Part shown: in pieces, positions 1-8,141 of the stretch
Layout of the letters: every line of letters begins with the position of its first letter
Position numbering within the stretch: position 1 is the first letter of the stretch
Assembly: GCA_046728015.1 (NCBI GenBank)
Contig: JBKPDQ010000108.1
Location: forward strand, 1 to 11,948
Direction: 5' to 3'
DNA length: 11,948 bases
From: DATAFO01 sp046728015
Lineage (GTDB): Bacteria; Actinomycetota; Thermoleophilia; Solirubrobacterales; 70-9
The notes under the pieces: generated by a model
The model's input: the letters and a program-made list of their open reading frames with translations, nothing else
Told to the model about the DNA's origin: nothing
The model's database searches: none
Position numbers and translations under genes: made by a program

Positions 1-2
1 CC

Positions 3-521
3 CCAGCGCCGCAGCCCGTGCCCGAACCGAGCCCGGCGCCCACCGGAGCGGCCGCGGCCGCCGCGGGCGGCACCGCGGTGACGATGGCCGACTTCAGCTT
101 CTCGCCGGCGACGCTCACGATCAATGAGGGCGACACCGTGACCTGGACCAACAGCGGCCCCGACGAGCCGCACACCGCGACGGGAGATGGCTTCGACACG
201 GGCGAGGTCGCGGTTGGCTCCAGCGCGTCGGCGACCTTCTCCGAAGCCGGCACCTTCCCCTACGTGTGCACGCTGCATCCCGGCATGAGCGGGACGGTGA
301 GGGTGCTCGCCGCAGCGAGCGGAGGCGAGGACGGCGGCGGCAGCCCAGCGGATGCGCCTGCGCCCGGCTCCGAGGCAGCCGCCGTCGCCGCGCCCGACGC
401 GGCTGGCACCGGGACGAAGCTCCCGGCGACGGGCCTCGTCGCGCTGCCCCTGGCGCTCATCGGTCTCGGCTTGGTGCTCGCCGGCGCCCGCCTCCGCCGA
501 GCGGTGGATTGCGGCCCATAG
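3..521 (+). CDS. Cupredoxin (plastocyanin-like) protein with C-terminal LPATG sorting signal, 5' end cut off
   Basis: The frame is open to the left edge, so the true start and signal peptide lie outside the window; a GTG at 18 is probably internal because the codons before it continue the same Pro/Ala-rich stretch. Counting from that GTG, residues about 20-97 form a blue-copper fold. The type 1 copper ligands are visible as H52 (in PHTATG) and then C84, H87 and M90 (in YVCTLHPGM). A low-complexity Gly/Ala/Pro/Glu linker (about 98-133) leads to LPATG at 135-139, a hydrophobic helix (140-157) and an Arg-containing tail. That is the layout of a sortase substrate. By family knowledge it would be an extracytoplasmic electron carrier; by inference it is attached to the cell wall rather than free. 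Its donor and acceptor cannot be told from the window. The copper motif is clear; wall anchoring depends on a sortase not seen here. Confidence 0.9.
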   Translation, partial: PAPQPVPEPSPAPTGAAAAAAGGTAVTMADFSFSPATLTINEGDTVTWTNSGPDEPHTATGDGFDTGEVAVGSSASATFSEAGTFPYVCTLHPGMSGTVRVLAAASGGEDGGGSPADAPAPGSEAAAVAAPDAAGTGTKLPATGLVALPLALIGLGLVLAGARLRRAVDCGP

Positions 522-560
522 TGTCCCGTTAGCCGACGTTCGGCGGGCGCGCCTCCGGCC

Positions 561-1919
561 TTAGGGGATCTTCCGCCGCTCCTCGCAGCCGCGGGCGCGG
601 TCGGGCCCCTTGCCGCCGTTGCAGACGTCGTGCCCGGGCCCGCCTATAAGGAGGTCCTTGCCCTTGCCTCCGCAGAGGCGATCCCGGCCCGCACCGCTGT
701 GGCCGGTGTCCGGCCCGCCACGCAACTTGAAGGCGTCTCGCCGTGAGGTTCCGTCGAAGTCGTCGCCCCGGCTGCCCCCGAGGTTCGTGACCTCCTCGCC
801 GGCGCACTTGCGCTTCCTGCCGCGGACCTGCTTGTAGAGGTTCTTGGCGACATTGCCCTGGTACGAGCCGTACAGGCACCTGTTGAACAGGCCGGCTGGA
901 CAATCGACGTCGGGTGCGTAGCCATAGCTCGTCACCGAGGCGACGAACTGGCCCTGCGCCACCCAACCGCCTCCGCTCGAGCCGGCGGTCATGTCGCATG
1001 CGATTCTCATCGGCGCCGGTGTGCCCAACGAGTCGGCCCCCAGATACGACGAGTCGCAGCGAAACAGTCGCTGGCCGTTGAACGGGCTCTGCGCCGGGTA
1101 GCCAAATGCGCTGTACGGCTGGTTGCGCGGCTGGTTGAACGCGATGCCCCTGGACCCGACCTCATCCTGGATCCCGCGCCCGTCGCCGTGGCGGGCCAGA
1201 GTGACGGCGCCGAGATCGAATCTGAAATCCGCACTGTTTTGCCACCCGCTGCTGGTTTGCAGGGTTGTCGCAGTCCACTCCCCGAACGGCTTCTGGCCGT
1301 CGCGGTAGCCGGGAACGAACTCGAAGTTCGTCGAGAAGCCTTCACCGATGTCGGCGCCGTGAACGCAGTGTCCCGCCGTCCACACGAGCACGTGGCCCGG
1401 CGAGCGCACAACGGTCCCGGAACAGAAGTAGTCCGTGACGCCCTGGGTCATGAAGACCTTGCCGTGCACGCGCTGGGGAAACCCCCTGTTGTTGGCGCCC
1501 ATGTCCACCGCCGCCCGCGTCTGCGGGCCGGCTGCATCGCCGAGCCGCCCGTCGAGGATGCCGGAGCGCGTCTTGGGCACCCCCGGGGCGCTCGGCAGCA
1601 CGAGCTTGGGCTCGCCGCGCGGCTCGGGCGCGACCGGAGTCGGCGGCGCCGGCGAGGCCAGGCGGCGTAGCGGCACCGGCTCTGCCCAGCGCATTCTCCT
1701 GGCGGTCCAGTAATCGCGAACCGCCGCGGGACTTTGGCGCACCACCTTGGAGACGATCTCGTGCGCATCGTCTCCGGTTGTTGCCGAGGCGCCTTGTCCC
1801 GCCACCGGCAGCGCCGCCGCGACCGCAGCCACCGAAGCCATGGCCGCCACGAGCAACCGGGCGTTCCGGTCCGGCACGTCCTTGGCCTGCTCTGCCTTGG
1901 TCCCCGGCCGCCGGATCAC
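561..1919 (-). CDS. Secreted trypsin/V8-like serine protease with C-terminal calcium-binding-type repeats
   Basis: The 452-residue product starts at GTG 1919. It has a basic N-terminus and a hydrophobic segment (about 21-41) that fits a Sec signal peptide, then a Pro-rich propeptide-like region (about 80-120). The S1-type catalytic triad is visible: H184 in TAGHC, D235 in FDLGAV, and S315 in AGSSGGGW. Cys166 and Cys185 bracket the histidine as in S1 proteases. Residues about 380-445 are Gly/Asp-rich, with GGKGKD, GGPGHD and GGKGPD units resembling RTX/hemolysin-type nonapeptides, and end in a Cys-containing RARGCE tail. The expected role is extracellular proteolysis, with calcium possibly stabilising the tail; its substrate is unknown. 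The GTG start is supported by a candidate -10 (TACGCT) ending exactly 7 nt upstream and by the absence of a Shine-Dalgarno site. A later Met at residue 27 is possible but would remove the basic n-region. It converges on the cupredoxin gene. Confidence 0.88.
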   Translation of the reverse strand: MIRRPGTKAEQAKDVPDRNARLLVAAMASVAAVAAALPVAGQGASATTGDDAHEIVSKVVRQSPAAVRDYWTARRMRWAEPVPLRRLASPAPPTPVAPEPRGEPKLVLPSAPGVPKTRSGILDGRLGDAAGPQTRAAVDMGANNRGFPQRVHGKVFMTQGVTDYFCSGTVVRSPGHVLVWTAGHCVHGADIGEGFSTNFEFVPGYRDGQKPFGEWTATTLQTSSGWQNSADFRFDLGAVTLARHGDGRGIQDEVGSRGIAFNQPRNQPYSAFGYPAQSPFNGQRLFRCDSSYLGADSLGTPAPMRIACDMTAGSSGGGWVAQGQFVASVTSYGYAPDVDCPAGLFNRCLYGSYQGNVAKNLYKQVRGRKRKCAGEEVTNLGGSRGDDFDGTSRRDAFKLRGGPDTGHSGAGRDRLCGGKGKDLLIGGPGHDVCNGGKGPDRARGCEERRKIP

Positions 1920-1926
1920 CCCGCGA

Positions 1927-1932
1927 AGCGTA
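1927..1932 (-). promoter_or_regulatory. Candidate -10 box (TACGCT) for the protease gene
   Basis: On the minus strand TACGCT is followed by exactly 7 nt and then the GTG at 1919. This matches TANNNT and would place transcription initiation at or next to the start codon, giving a leaderless mRNA. No -35 hexamer is recognisable. Confidence 0.45.
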
Positions 1933-1980
1933 GGCGACGCCGGGTGCCGACGCGCTAATCGGGACTAGCCAGGCAGTGCG

Positions 1981-2331
1981 TCAGCAGGTCAGGTGAAGCG
2001 CCGCCGCCACGGCGGCGGGGTTCGTTGCCTCGAGCTCCGAGTAGCGCTCGACCGCCTCGGCCGTCGGCAGCGCCTCCATCTCCACGCCGCGCTGAGCGAG
2101 CGCCGCCGCCACTCCGGGGTCTGGATGCAGGCGTCCGTCGGCTCCGCAGCCGACGACGAGTCGCTCCGGCAGCTCCTCGAGCACCTCGTTGAGGTCCTCC
2201 ATGACGAGCGAGTGGCCGCTACGCCGCCACCAGTTGTCGACCACGCGGTCCGGGAGCACGATCACGTCCTTGGTGTGCTCGACACCGTCGACGCGAACGT
2301 GGCCGAAGCGGTAGTCGGTGAGCCGCGCCAC
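1981..2331 (-). CDS. Mth938-like domain (DUF498/NDUFAF3-type) protein
   Basis: The 116-residue product starts at GTG 2331, 8 nt after the stop of the DJ-1-family gene, and ends in the family-typical ALHLTC. The fold signature runs throughout: YRFGHVRVDG near the start, then KDVIVLPDRV, the NWWRRSGHSL segment (residues 33-42), LVVGCGADG (58-66) and a PTAEAVERY helix (89-97). The family (PF04430; archaeal Mth938, human NDUFAF3/AAMDC) has no settled enzymatic role in bacteria. The protein has no signal peptide or membrane segment, so it should be cytoplasmic. The gene has no strong ribosome site of its own and is probably translated with the upstream gene. The same frame stays open far upstream through antisense of two other genes, but only this part has protein-like composition. 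The choice of GTG 2331 is from position; no ATG is available. Confidence 0.82.
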   Translation of the reverse strand: MARLTDYRFGHVRVDGVEHTKDVIVLPDRVVDNWWRRSGHSLVMEDLNEVLEELPERLVVGCGADGRLHPDPGVAAALAQRGVEMEALPTAEAVERYSELEATNPAAVAAALHLTC

Positions 2332-2339
2332 GTCTGCGC

Positions 2340-2900
2340 CTAGGCGGCGACCGGCGCCTCGCTGCGCTCGGCCACTCCGATCAGCTCGCGCATGAACGCA
2401 GGCAGATCCGGCGGACGCCGCGAGGAGACCAGGTTGCCGTCGACGACGACTTCTGCGTCCTCCCACTCGGCGCCGGCGTTCCGCATGTCGTCTGCGATCG
2501 CGGACACCGAGGTGGCGCGCCTGCCCTCCAGGATCCCGGCCGAGATCGGAACCCAGCCCGCGTGGCAGATGAACGCGATCGGCTTGCCCCGGTCGTGCAT
2601 CGCCCGCACCAGCGACTTGACCCCCTCGTCGATCCGCAGCTTGTCGGGACCGAACCCGCCTGCGATCACCAGCACGTCGAGCTCGTCGGCGGACGCGTCG
2701 GAGGCGGCGCGGTCGGTGACGAGCGGCTGGCCGTGCTTTCCGGTCACCGTCGCTCCCCCTTCGAGGCCGATCAGCTCGACCTCGGCTCCAGCCTCCTGAA
2801 GCCGGTAGTAGGGGTAGGTCGCCTCCGTGTCCTCGAACAGCGGGCCGATCATCACCGCGGCACGCTTGCCGTCCAGCGGGCGGTGGGTGTGGTGGGACAT
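2340..2900 (-). CDS. DJ-1/PfpI-family protein (class I glutamine amidotransferase-like)
   Basis: The 186-residue product is close to the family length of about 170-190. Visible features are LFEDTEATYPYYRLQEAG near residues 21-38 with the conserved Glu23, AGGFGPDKLR (80-89), and the nucleophile elbow FICHAGW with Cys112 and His113. These match the Cys/His/Glu arrangement of PfpI and YhbO-type proteins. That family has been credited with protease, glyoxalase or deglycase and stress-protection activities, and the sequence cannot decide between them. The ATG at 2900 is supported by a GAGGAG Shine-Dalgarno 8 nt upstream (plus-strand 2909-2914). It is the first gene of a two-gene unit with the Mth938-domain protein and is divergent from acs; the 115-bp gap carries an inverted repeat that could regulate either side. 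Confidence 0.92.
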   Translation of the reverse strand: MSHHTHRPLDGKRAAVMIGPLFEDTEATYPYYRLQEAGAEVELIGLEGGATVTGKHGQPLVTDRAASDASADELDVLVIAGGFGPDKLRIDEGVKSLVRAMHDRGKPIAFICHAGWVPISAGILEGRRATSVSAIADDMRNAGAEWEDAEVVVDGNLVSSRRPPDLPAFMRELIGVAERSEAPVAA

Positions 2901-2908
2901 CTCGTCGT

Positions 2909-2914
2909 CTCCTC
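2909..2914 (-). promoter_or_regulatory. Shine-Dalgarno site of the DJ-1-family gene
   Basis: Minus-strand GAGGAG lies 8 nt before ATG 2900. With the acs and VOC genes, this is one of the few genes in the window with a clear ribosome-binding site. Confidence 0.6.
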
Positions 2915-2926
2915 GATCTCGCTGGG

Positions 2927-2953
2927 CTGGGTCTCGACCGATGGTAGACCCAG
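2927..2953. repeat. Perfect 8-bp inverted repeat in the DJ-1/acs divergent gap
   Basis: CTGGGTCT (2927-2934) and AGACCCAG (2946-2953) are perfect reverse complements separated by 11 nt. The arms lie 27 bp before the DJ-1 start and 63 bp before the acs start, centrally in the only sizeable divergent gap near acs. It could be a dyad operator or an mRNA stem-loop. No T-run follows on either strand, so it is not a standard terminator. Function is inference. Confidence 0.55.
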
Positions 2954-3004
2954 GGACGCATGGCGTTGCTGGCTTGAGGGTAGATAGGTTGTCGACAGTC
3001 GATC

Positions 3005-3015
3005 GAGGAGGAGAG
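3005..3015 (+). promoter_or_regulatory. Strong Shine-Dalgarno site deciding the acs start
   Basis: A purine run containing AGGAGG (3006-3011) lies 4 nt before ATG 3016. It supports this start over an in-frame ATG at 2827, which would read through the inverted repeat and antisense to the DJ-1 gene. Confidence 0.8.
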
Positions 3016-4994
<1,979 letters not shown>

Positions 4995-4998
<4 letters not shown>

Positions 4999-6002
4999 GC
5001 CCGGACGGCCGCGGGCCTGGCCTCGACGGCGCGATGCAGCCACTCGAGCAGCGGCGGCAACGCGTCGCCGAGGTCGTCGAGGAACAGCTGGTGCCCGGCG
5101 CCGGGCACCTTCACGTACGTGGTGTTGGGCGGTTTGGACCGTTCCAGCGAGGCCTCGATGAACCGCGGCGAGACCATCCGGTCCTCCGCCCCGGCGATCA
5201 CCAGCGCCGGGGTCGACACCTGCTCCCAGGGCCTTGAGGCCCGAAATGCCAGGTAGCTGGCCACCGAGCGCCCGCTGATCGTGAAGTTGAAGAGCTTGTC
5301 GACCTCGTCGTCGAAGTACGCCTTCGTGACCGGGTCGAGGGCCACGTGGTCGTAGTCGGCGATCTGCCTAACGGGGACCGCAAGCCGCGGAACCACCGTT
5401 CCGACGGCTCGCATCAGCGGCGCCTTGAAGCGCATCGAGGCGTCGTGGCGGACGTCGGGGTGGCTGATGTCGTGGCAGACGACCGCGTCGACGTCCGGCT
5501 CCTGCGTGAGCAGGTACCAGATCATGATCCCGCCGAGCGAGTCGCCAAGCAGCACCACCGGACCGCCGAAGCGCTCCCGCGCCTGCGCGATCCCGAGGCG
5601 CAGCACCGCGAAGTCCTCGTCGAGGCTCGCGTCCCCGCGCCGTCCCTCGGAGATTCCGTGCCCGCGTCGATCGAGCCCGATCGCGTTGAACCCTGCCTCG
5701 CAGAGGGCGATCGCAAGCGGAGTCAGGCGGCGAGTGTGGTCGCCGAGGCCGTGCACGATGACGACGGTCGGCGCACCGGCTGAGACCGGGTGCACCTCCA
5801 GGTGAATCAGGACGCCGTGCTGCTTCGCCCAGGTGTGCTCGAGCCGCTGAAGTCCGCGCTCGAGGTCCAGCGCGGCGAGCGCCGGGTTGCGCTCGCGCGC
5901 CTCCAGCAGCAATCGAGTCGGCACCTCGAGCAGGCGCTCGGCCACGTCCCTGGTCGGTGGGCCGTCGCCGTAACGGAGCGCGCGCCCGACCTCGAGGCTC
6001 AT
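4995..6002 (-). CDS. Alpha/beta hydrolase, monoacylglycerol-lipase-like (Hydrolase_4/S33 type)
   Basis: The 335-residue product has an oxyanion-loop motif HGLGDH (84-89), LDRRGHGISEG (110-120) and the nucleophile elbow GDSLGG (153-158) with Ser155. Candidate Asp274 (in GAEDRM) and His304 (in GAGHQ) complete a full catalytic triad. HGxGxH plus RGHGxSEG is typical of monoacylglycerol lipase and lysophospholipase relatives, so an acyl ester substrate is likely, but this is inference. A roughly 70-residue N-terminal extension rich in Leu, Arg and Glu precedes the core and has no clear signal peptide. ATG 6002 overlaps the TGA of the upstream membrane-protein gene by 4 bp (ATGA), which indicates translational coupling. 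Its TAG shares CTAG (4995-4998) with the acs stop, so the two genes are convergent with no room for a terminator between them. Confidence 0.9.
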
Positions 6003-6856
6003 CGCCGCCGCTTGCGCTTGCGCTTGCGCGCCCGCTCGCGGCGGGCGCTGTGATCGCGCTGCTCGGACTGCATCACGCTCTCAGCGTCCGCTTCCTCGGC
6101 CGCGTCCTCAGGCTCCCGCGGCGCGTCTCCCGGTCGCGGCCAGGGGATCGCGACTCCCGCCTCCCAGGCCGGCGGGCGGGGTCCGCCCGGGATCCTGTCG
6201 ATGAACATCAGGCCGAGCCACAGGAACCAGATCGAGATCGTCAGCAACGAGATCGCCGGGGCGATGAACAGCATCCCGGCACCAAGCGCCATTCCCAGGG
6301 TGCCGAAGAAGCGAGTCAACAGGCCCACGCGCATGGCCTGCAGCGGCACGTAGATCATCGCCACGAGCATCCCGAGGATCGCCGGGAAGAGCAGGTTCGA
6401 GGCGACGTCGAAGGTCGAGGAATCCTCGACCAGGTCGTCGAGCAACGAGTAGATATCGCCTCCCGGTCCCGAGGCCGCGACGAAATCGGACGCGACACTG
6501 GTCTGGGCGACCCAGGCGATCGCCCCCTGGACGCCGAGCAGCACGGGACCGATGAACGCGAACCCGATCATCGCCCCGCTGACCCGTTCGCTGCGAGCTT
6601 GCGCCGCGCGGAACAGGTAGAAGAGCGGCACGCACATGAGCGCGAACGCGAGGCTGCGCAGGACCGTCGAAGCCAGGAGGTCGCTGGCGCTGGCGTCGAT
6701 CGCTCGGTAGCGCTCCGTGTCGAGTCCCGACGTCGGCACGTCGCCGCTCTGGTCGAGGATCACCGAGGCGACGTAGAGGGGGACGGTGAGGATGGCGGCT
6801 ATCGCCGCGGGACGGGCCCAGCGCCGCTCGCGGTCGAGGATCTCCTGGCGCCCCAA
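5999..6856 (-). CDS. Multi-pass membrane protein with a polybasic C-terminal tail, function unknown
   Basis: The 285-residue protein has about six likely membrane segments near 17-35, 64-83, 94-118, 153-172, 182-200 and 201-219. A Pro-rich stretch and an acidic cytoplasmic region (EPEDAAEEADAE, 248-259) follow, then a very basic end of alternating Lys and Arg (272-285). The general layout resembles DUF4386-like or other small unknown integral membrane families; I do not recognise it firmly. The only reasonable start is TTG 6856, since no in-frame ATG or GTG precedes the first membrane helix; a candidate -10 (TAAGAT) lies 9 nt upstream. It is coupled (ATGA) to the downstream hydrolase, suggesting joint work at the membrane. 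The basic tail is encoded by a short hexanucleotide repeat. The tail could bind nucleic acid or anionic lipid; that is inference. Confidence 0.8.
   Translation of the reverse strand: MGRQEILDRERRWARPAAIAAILTVPLYVASVILDQSGDVPTSGLDTERYRAIDASASDLLASTVLRSLAFALMCVPLFYLFRAAQARSERVSGAMIGFAFIGPVLLGVQGAIAWVAQTSVASDFVAASGPGGDIYSLLDDLVEDSSTFDVASNLLFPAILGMLVAMIYVPLQAMRVGLLTRFFGTLGMALGAGMLFIAPAISLLTISIWFLWLGLMFIDRIPGGPRPPAWEAGVAIPWPRPGDAPREPEDAAEEADAESVMQSEQRDHSARRERARKRKRKRRR
6011..6028. repeat. Hexanucleotide tandem repeat (CTTGCG x3) encoding the Arg-Lys tail
   Basis: Three perfect CTTGCG units read on the minus strand as CGC-AAG codons, giving alternating Arg-Lys at the end of the membrane protein. 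Copy changes would lengthen or shorten the basic tail in two-residue steps without a frameshift. Confidence 0.75.
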
Positions 6857-6864
6857 GGTCCGCG

Positions 6865-6870
6865 TATCTT
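6865..6870 (+). promoter_or_regulatory. Candidate -10 (TATCTT) for the ACT-domain gene
   Basis: TATCTT ends 6 nt before GTG 6877 and no Shine-Dalgarno is present, consistent with a leaderless transcript. It shares bases with the minus-strand -10 of the divergent gene. Confidence 0.45.
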
Positions 6871-6871
6871 A
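6866..6871 (-). promoter_or_regulatory. Candidate -10 (TAAGAT) for the membrane protein-hydrolase unit
   Basis: Minus-strand TAAGAT lies 9 nt before TTG 6856. It overlaps the candidate -10 of the divergent ACT gene, forming a near-symmetric TATCTTA/TAAGATA element. No -35 is recognisable. Confidence 0.4.
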
Positions 6872-6876
6872 GGCGC

Positions 6877-7410
6877 GTGACCGAGTTCGCAGTTACGGCG
6901 ATCGGCCGGGATCGCCCTGGAATCGTCGCGGCGGTCAGCCGTGCGCTGCTCGAGCTCGACGGGAACATCGAGGACTCCCAGATGTCGATCCTCCGCGGTC
7001 ACTTCGCGGTGATGTTGATCGTCAGCGTCCCCGACCCGATCTCAGCGGAAGCTCTTGCCAACCACCTCGGACCGGTCCGAGAGGAGCTCGGGCTCGAGGC
7101 CATCACCTGCAACCCGATCGACGAGCTCGACGCCGTACTGGATCCGGCCAGCCACGTGGTGACGGTCTACGGCGCCGACCACCCCGGGATCGTCAACGCC
7201 ATCAGCCACGCACTCGCCGAGCTCGGTGTCAACATCACCGACCTCGAGACACGACTCACCGGTCCCGAGGACAACCCGCTGTACACCATGGTCATCGAGG
7301 TGGCGATCGGCGACGCGGACGTGAGCGCGGTGGAGGCGTCGCTTCGGGCGGTCGCCGAGCGCGAGGCCGTGGAGTTCAGCCTGCGCCGGCTGGAGGCCGA
7401 GGCGCGCTAG
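6877..7410 (+). CDS. Tandem ACT-domain protein (GcvR-like regulatory fold)
   Basis: The 177-residue product is two ACT domains with almost no other sequence. The first (about 3-75) begins FAVTAIGRDRPGIV, the second (about 93-170) HVVTVYGADHPGIV. Each carries the (R/H)PGIV turn that follows the first strand in ligand-binding ACT domains, and both contain an (N)I-D/T-D segment (NIEDSQMS and NITDLETR). This is the architecture of the glycine cleavage system repressor family (GcvR) and related proteins. It lacks a DNA-binding or catalytic domain, so it probably works by binding an amino acid and a partner protein. The ligand is unknown and no gcv gene is nearby. Start GTG 6877 is 20 bp from the start of the divergent membrane-protein gene. 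Its last 35 bases overlap, antisense, the end of the small minus-strand gene that follows. Confidence 0.9.
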   Translation: MTEFAVTAIGRDRPGIVAAVSRALLELDGNIEDSQMSILRGHFAVMLIVSVPDPISAEALANHLGPVREELGLEAITCNPIDELDAVLDPASHVVTVYGADHPGIVNAISHALAELGVNITDLETRLTGPEDNPLYTMVIEVAIGDADVSAVEASLRAVAEREAVEFSLRRLEAEAR

Positions 7411-7615
7411 GACGAGAGGAGAGCCGCCCGTGGCCCTTCGCGAGGTAGAACGCCTCTCCGGGCGCACGGATCGGGTAGTAGTCGTCGTCGGGGCCAGCGA
7501 TTCGTGAGATCCGGTCGCCGGTGGCGAGCACGAGGTCGAGCACGGGCGCGGCGAGGCCGATCAGCGCCTCAAAGCGCCGACGCCGGAGCTGCTGCTGGGG
7601 GGTCGGCGGGGGCAC
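7376..7615 (-). CDS. Small unknown protein downstream of the CBS gene
   Basis: The 79-residue product starts at GTG 7615, 10 nt after the stop of the CBS gene on the same strand, so it is probably the second gene of that unit. The sequence has an Arg-rich N-terminus, an amphipathic or hydrophobic helix (FEALIGLAAPVLDLVL, 15-30), an acidic and aromatic motif GPDDDYYPIR (41-50), and a low-complexity Pro/Arg/Ser tail. It has no signal peptide and no family I can name. The middle part looks protein-like, and the gap would otherwise be about 215 bp without a gene. The tail overlaps the 3' end of the convergent ACT gene by 35 bp. It has no clear Shine-Dalgarno. It may be real or a chance open frame; I favour real. 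Confidence 0.55.
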   Translation of the reverse strand: MPPPTPQQQLRRRRFEALIGLAAPVLDLVLATGDRISRIAGPDDDYYPIRAPGEAFYLAKGHGRLSSRPSAPRPPAGAG

Positions 7616-7625
7616 GGCTCGGCCA

Positions 7626-8072
7626 CTACCCGCGCTCGTGGAAGAAGAACTCGGGCAGCGCCCCCTCGATCACCTCCGCGGTCATCCGCTGCGCGACCTC
7701 GAGGTTCCCGGTCCGGACGGCGATATCGTCGAGGGTCACGATCCCGACCAGCTCTCCGGCGTCCATCACCGGCAGCCGGCGAATGCGGTGGCGAACCATC
7801 AGCGCGGCCGCCTCCTCGAGCTCCATCTCCCGCTCGCCTGTGACCAGCGGCCTGGAGACGTGCGAGCGAACCGGCTCGTCGCTGGGACGGTCGTGGGCGA
7901 GCGCGCGAACGGCCAGGTCTCGATCGGTGACCATTGCCGCGGGCTCGCCCTCGGCGTCGCAGAGGACCACCGAGCCGACGCCGTGGTCGCGCATCAGCTG
8001 GGCGACGGTCACGACATCGTCGTCGAGGCGGGCGGTCACCACCGACCGGGTCATGATCTCGCGAAGCTGCAC
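7626..8072 (-). CDS. Two-CBS-domain protein (Bateman module)
   Basis: The 148-residue product is a stand-alone pair of CBS domains. The first (about 1-60) begins QLREIMTRSVVT and contains AAMVTDRDLAVRALA; the second (about 69-125) contains LMVRHRIRRLPVMD and GIVTLDDIAVR. The MVTDRD and IVTLDD segments are the conserved ends where adenine nucleotides bind in this family. Expected role: a cytoplasmic sensor of AMP, ADP, ATP or SAM acting on an unknown partner. I place the start at GTG 8072 because family members usually begin a few residues before REIMT, and because a TACTCT -10 candidate lies 11 nt upstream. An in-frame GTG at 8096 would add eight residues (MALLWPPS) and put that -10 inside the gene. 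It is divergent from the reductase gene and followed by a small gene on the same strand. Confidence 0.88.
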   Translation of the reverse strand: MQLREIMTRSVVTARLDDDVVTVAQLMRDHGVGSVVLCDAEGEPAAMVTDRDLAVRALAHDRPSDEPVRSHVSRPLVTGEREMELEEAAALMVRHRIRRLPVMDAGELVGIVTLDDIAVRTGNLEVAQRMTAEVIEGALPEFFFHERG

Positions 8073-8083
8073 GGAGGGCGGCC

Positions 8084-8089
8084 AGAGTA
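8084..8089 (-). promoter_or_regulatory. Candidate -10 (TACTCT) for the CBS gene
   Basis: Minus-strand TACTCT ends 11 nt before GTG 8072. It fits TANNNT and favours that start over GTG 8096. No -35 is recognisable. Confidence 0.3.
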
Positions 8090-8124
8090 GCGCCACGAGC
8101 CCCGAGGCGACGACTGCGGCCCTT

Positions 8125-8130
8125 TAGCAT
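8125..8130 (+). promoter_or_regulatory. Candidate -10 (TAGCAT) for the reductase/zinc-ribbon pair
   Basis: TAGCAT ends 11 nt before ATG 8142. No Shine-Dalgarno is visible in between, so the leader would be at most a few bases long. Confidence 0.4.
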
Positions 8131-8141
8131 TCCCGCGGCCC

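Noticed and set aside
532..544. Short hairpin GCCGA-CGT-TCGGC between the cupredoxin and protease genes
   Set aside because: A 5-bp stem without T-run is too weak to call a terminator in DNA of this composition.
2981..2990. TAGATA/TAGGTT as a -10 for acs
   Set aside because: Matches are only 3 of 6 to the consensus with no -35 at suitable spacing; the acs promoter cannot be fixed by eye.
2827..3015. In-frame extension of acs to an ATG at 2827
   Set aside because: It would run antisense through the DJ-1 gene start and the inverted repeat; ATG 3016 has a strong Shine-Dalgarno and fits the family N-terminus.
5957..6880. A 307-codon plus-strand frame antisense to the membrane protein
   Set aside because: Composition is Arg/His/Asp/Glu-rich without hydrophobic core, and the opposite strand encodes clear membrane helices with coupled gene structure.
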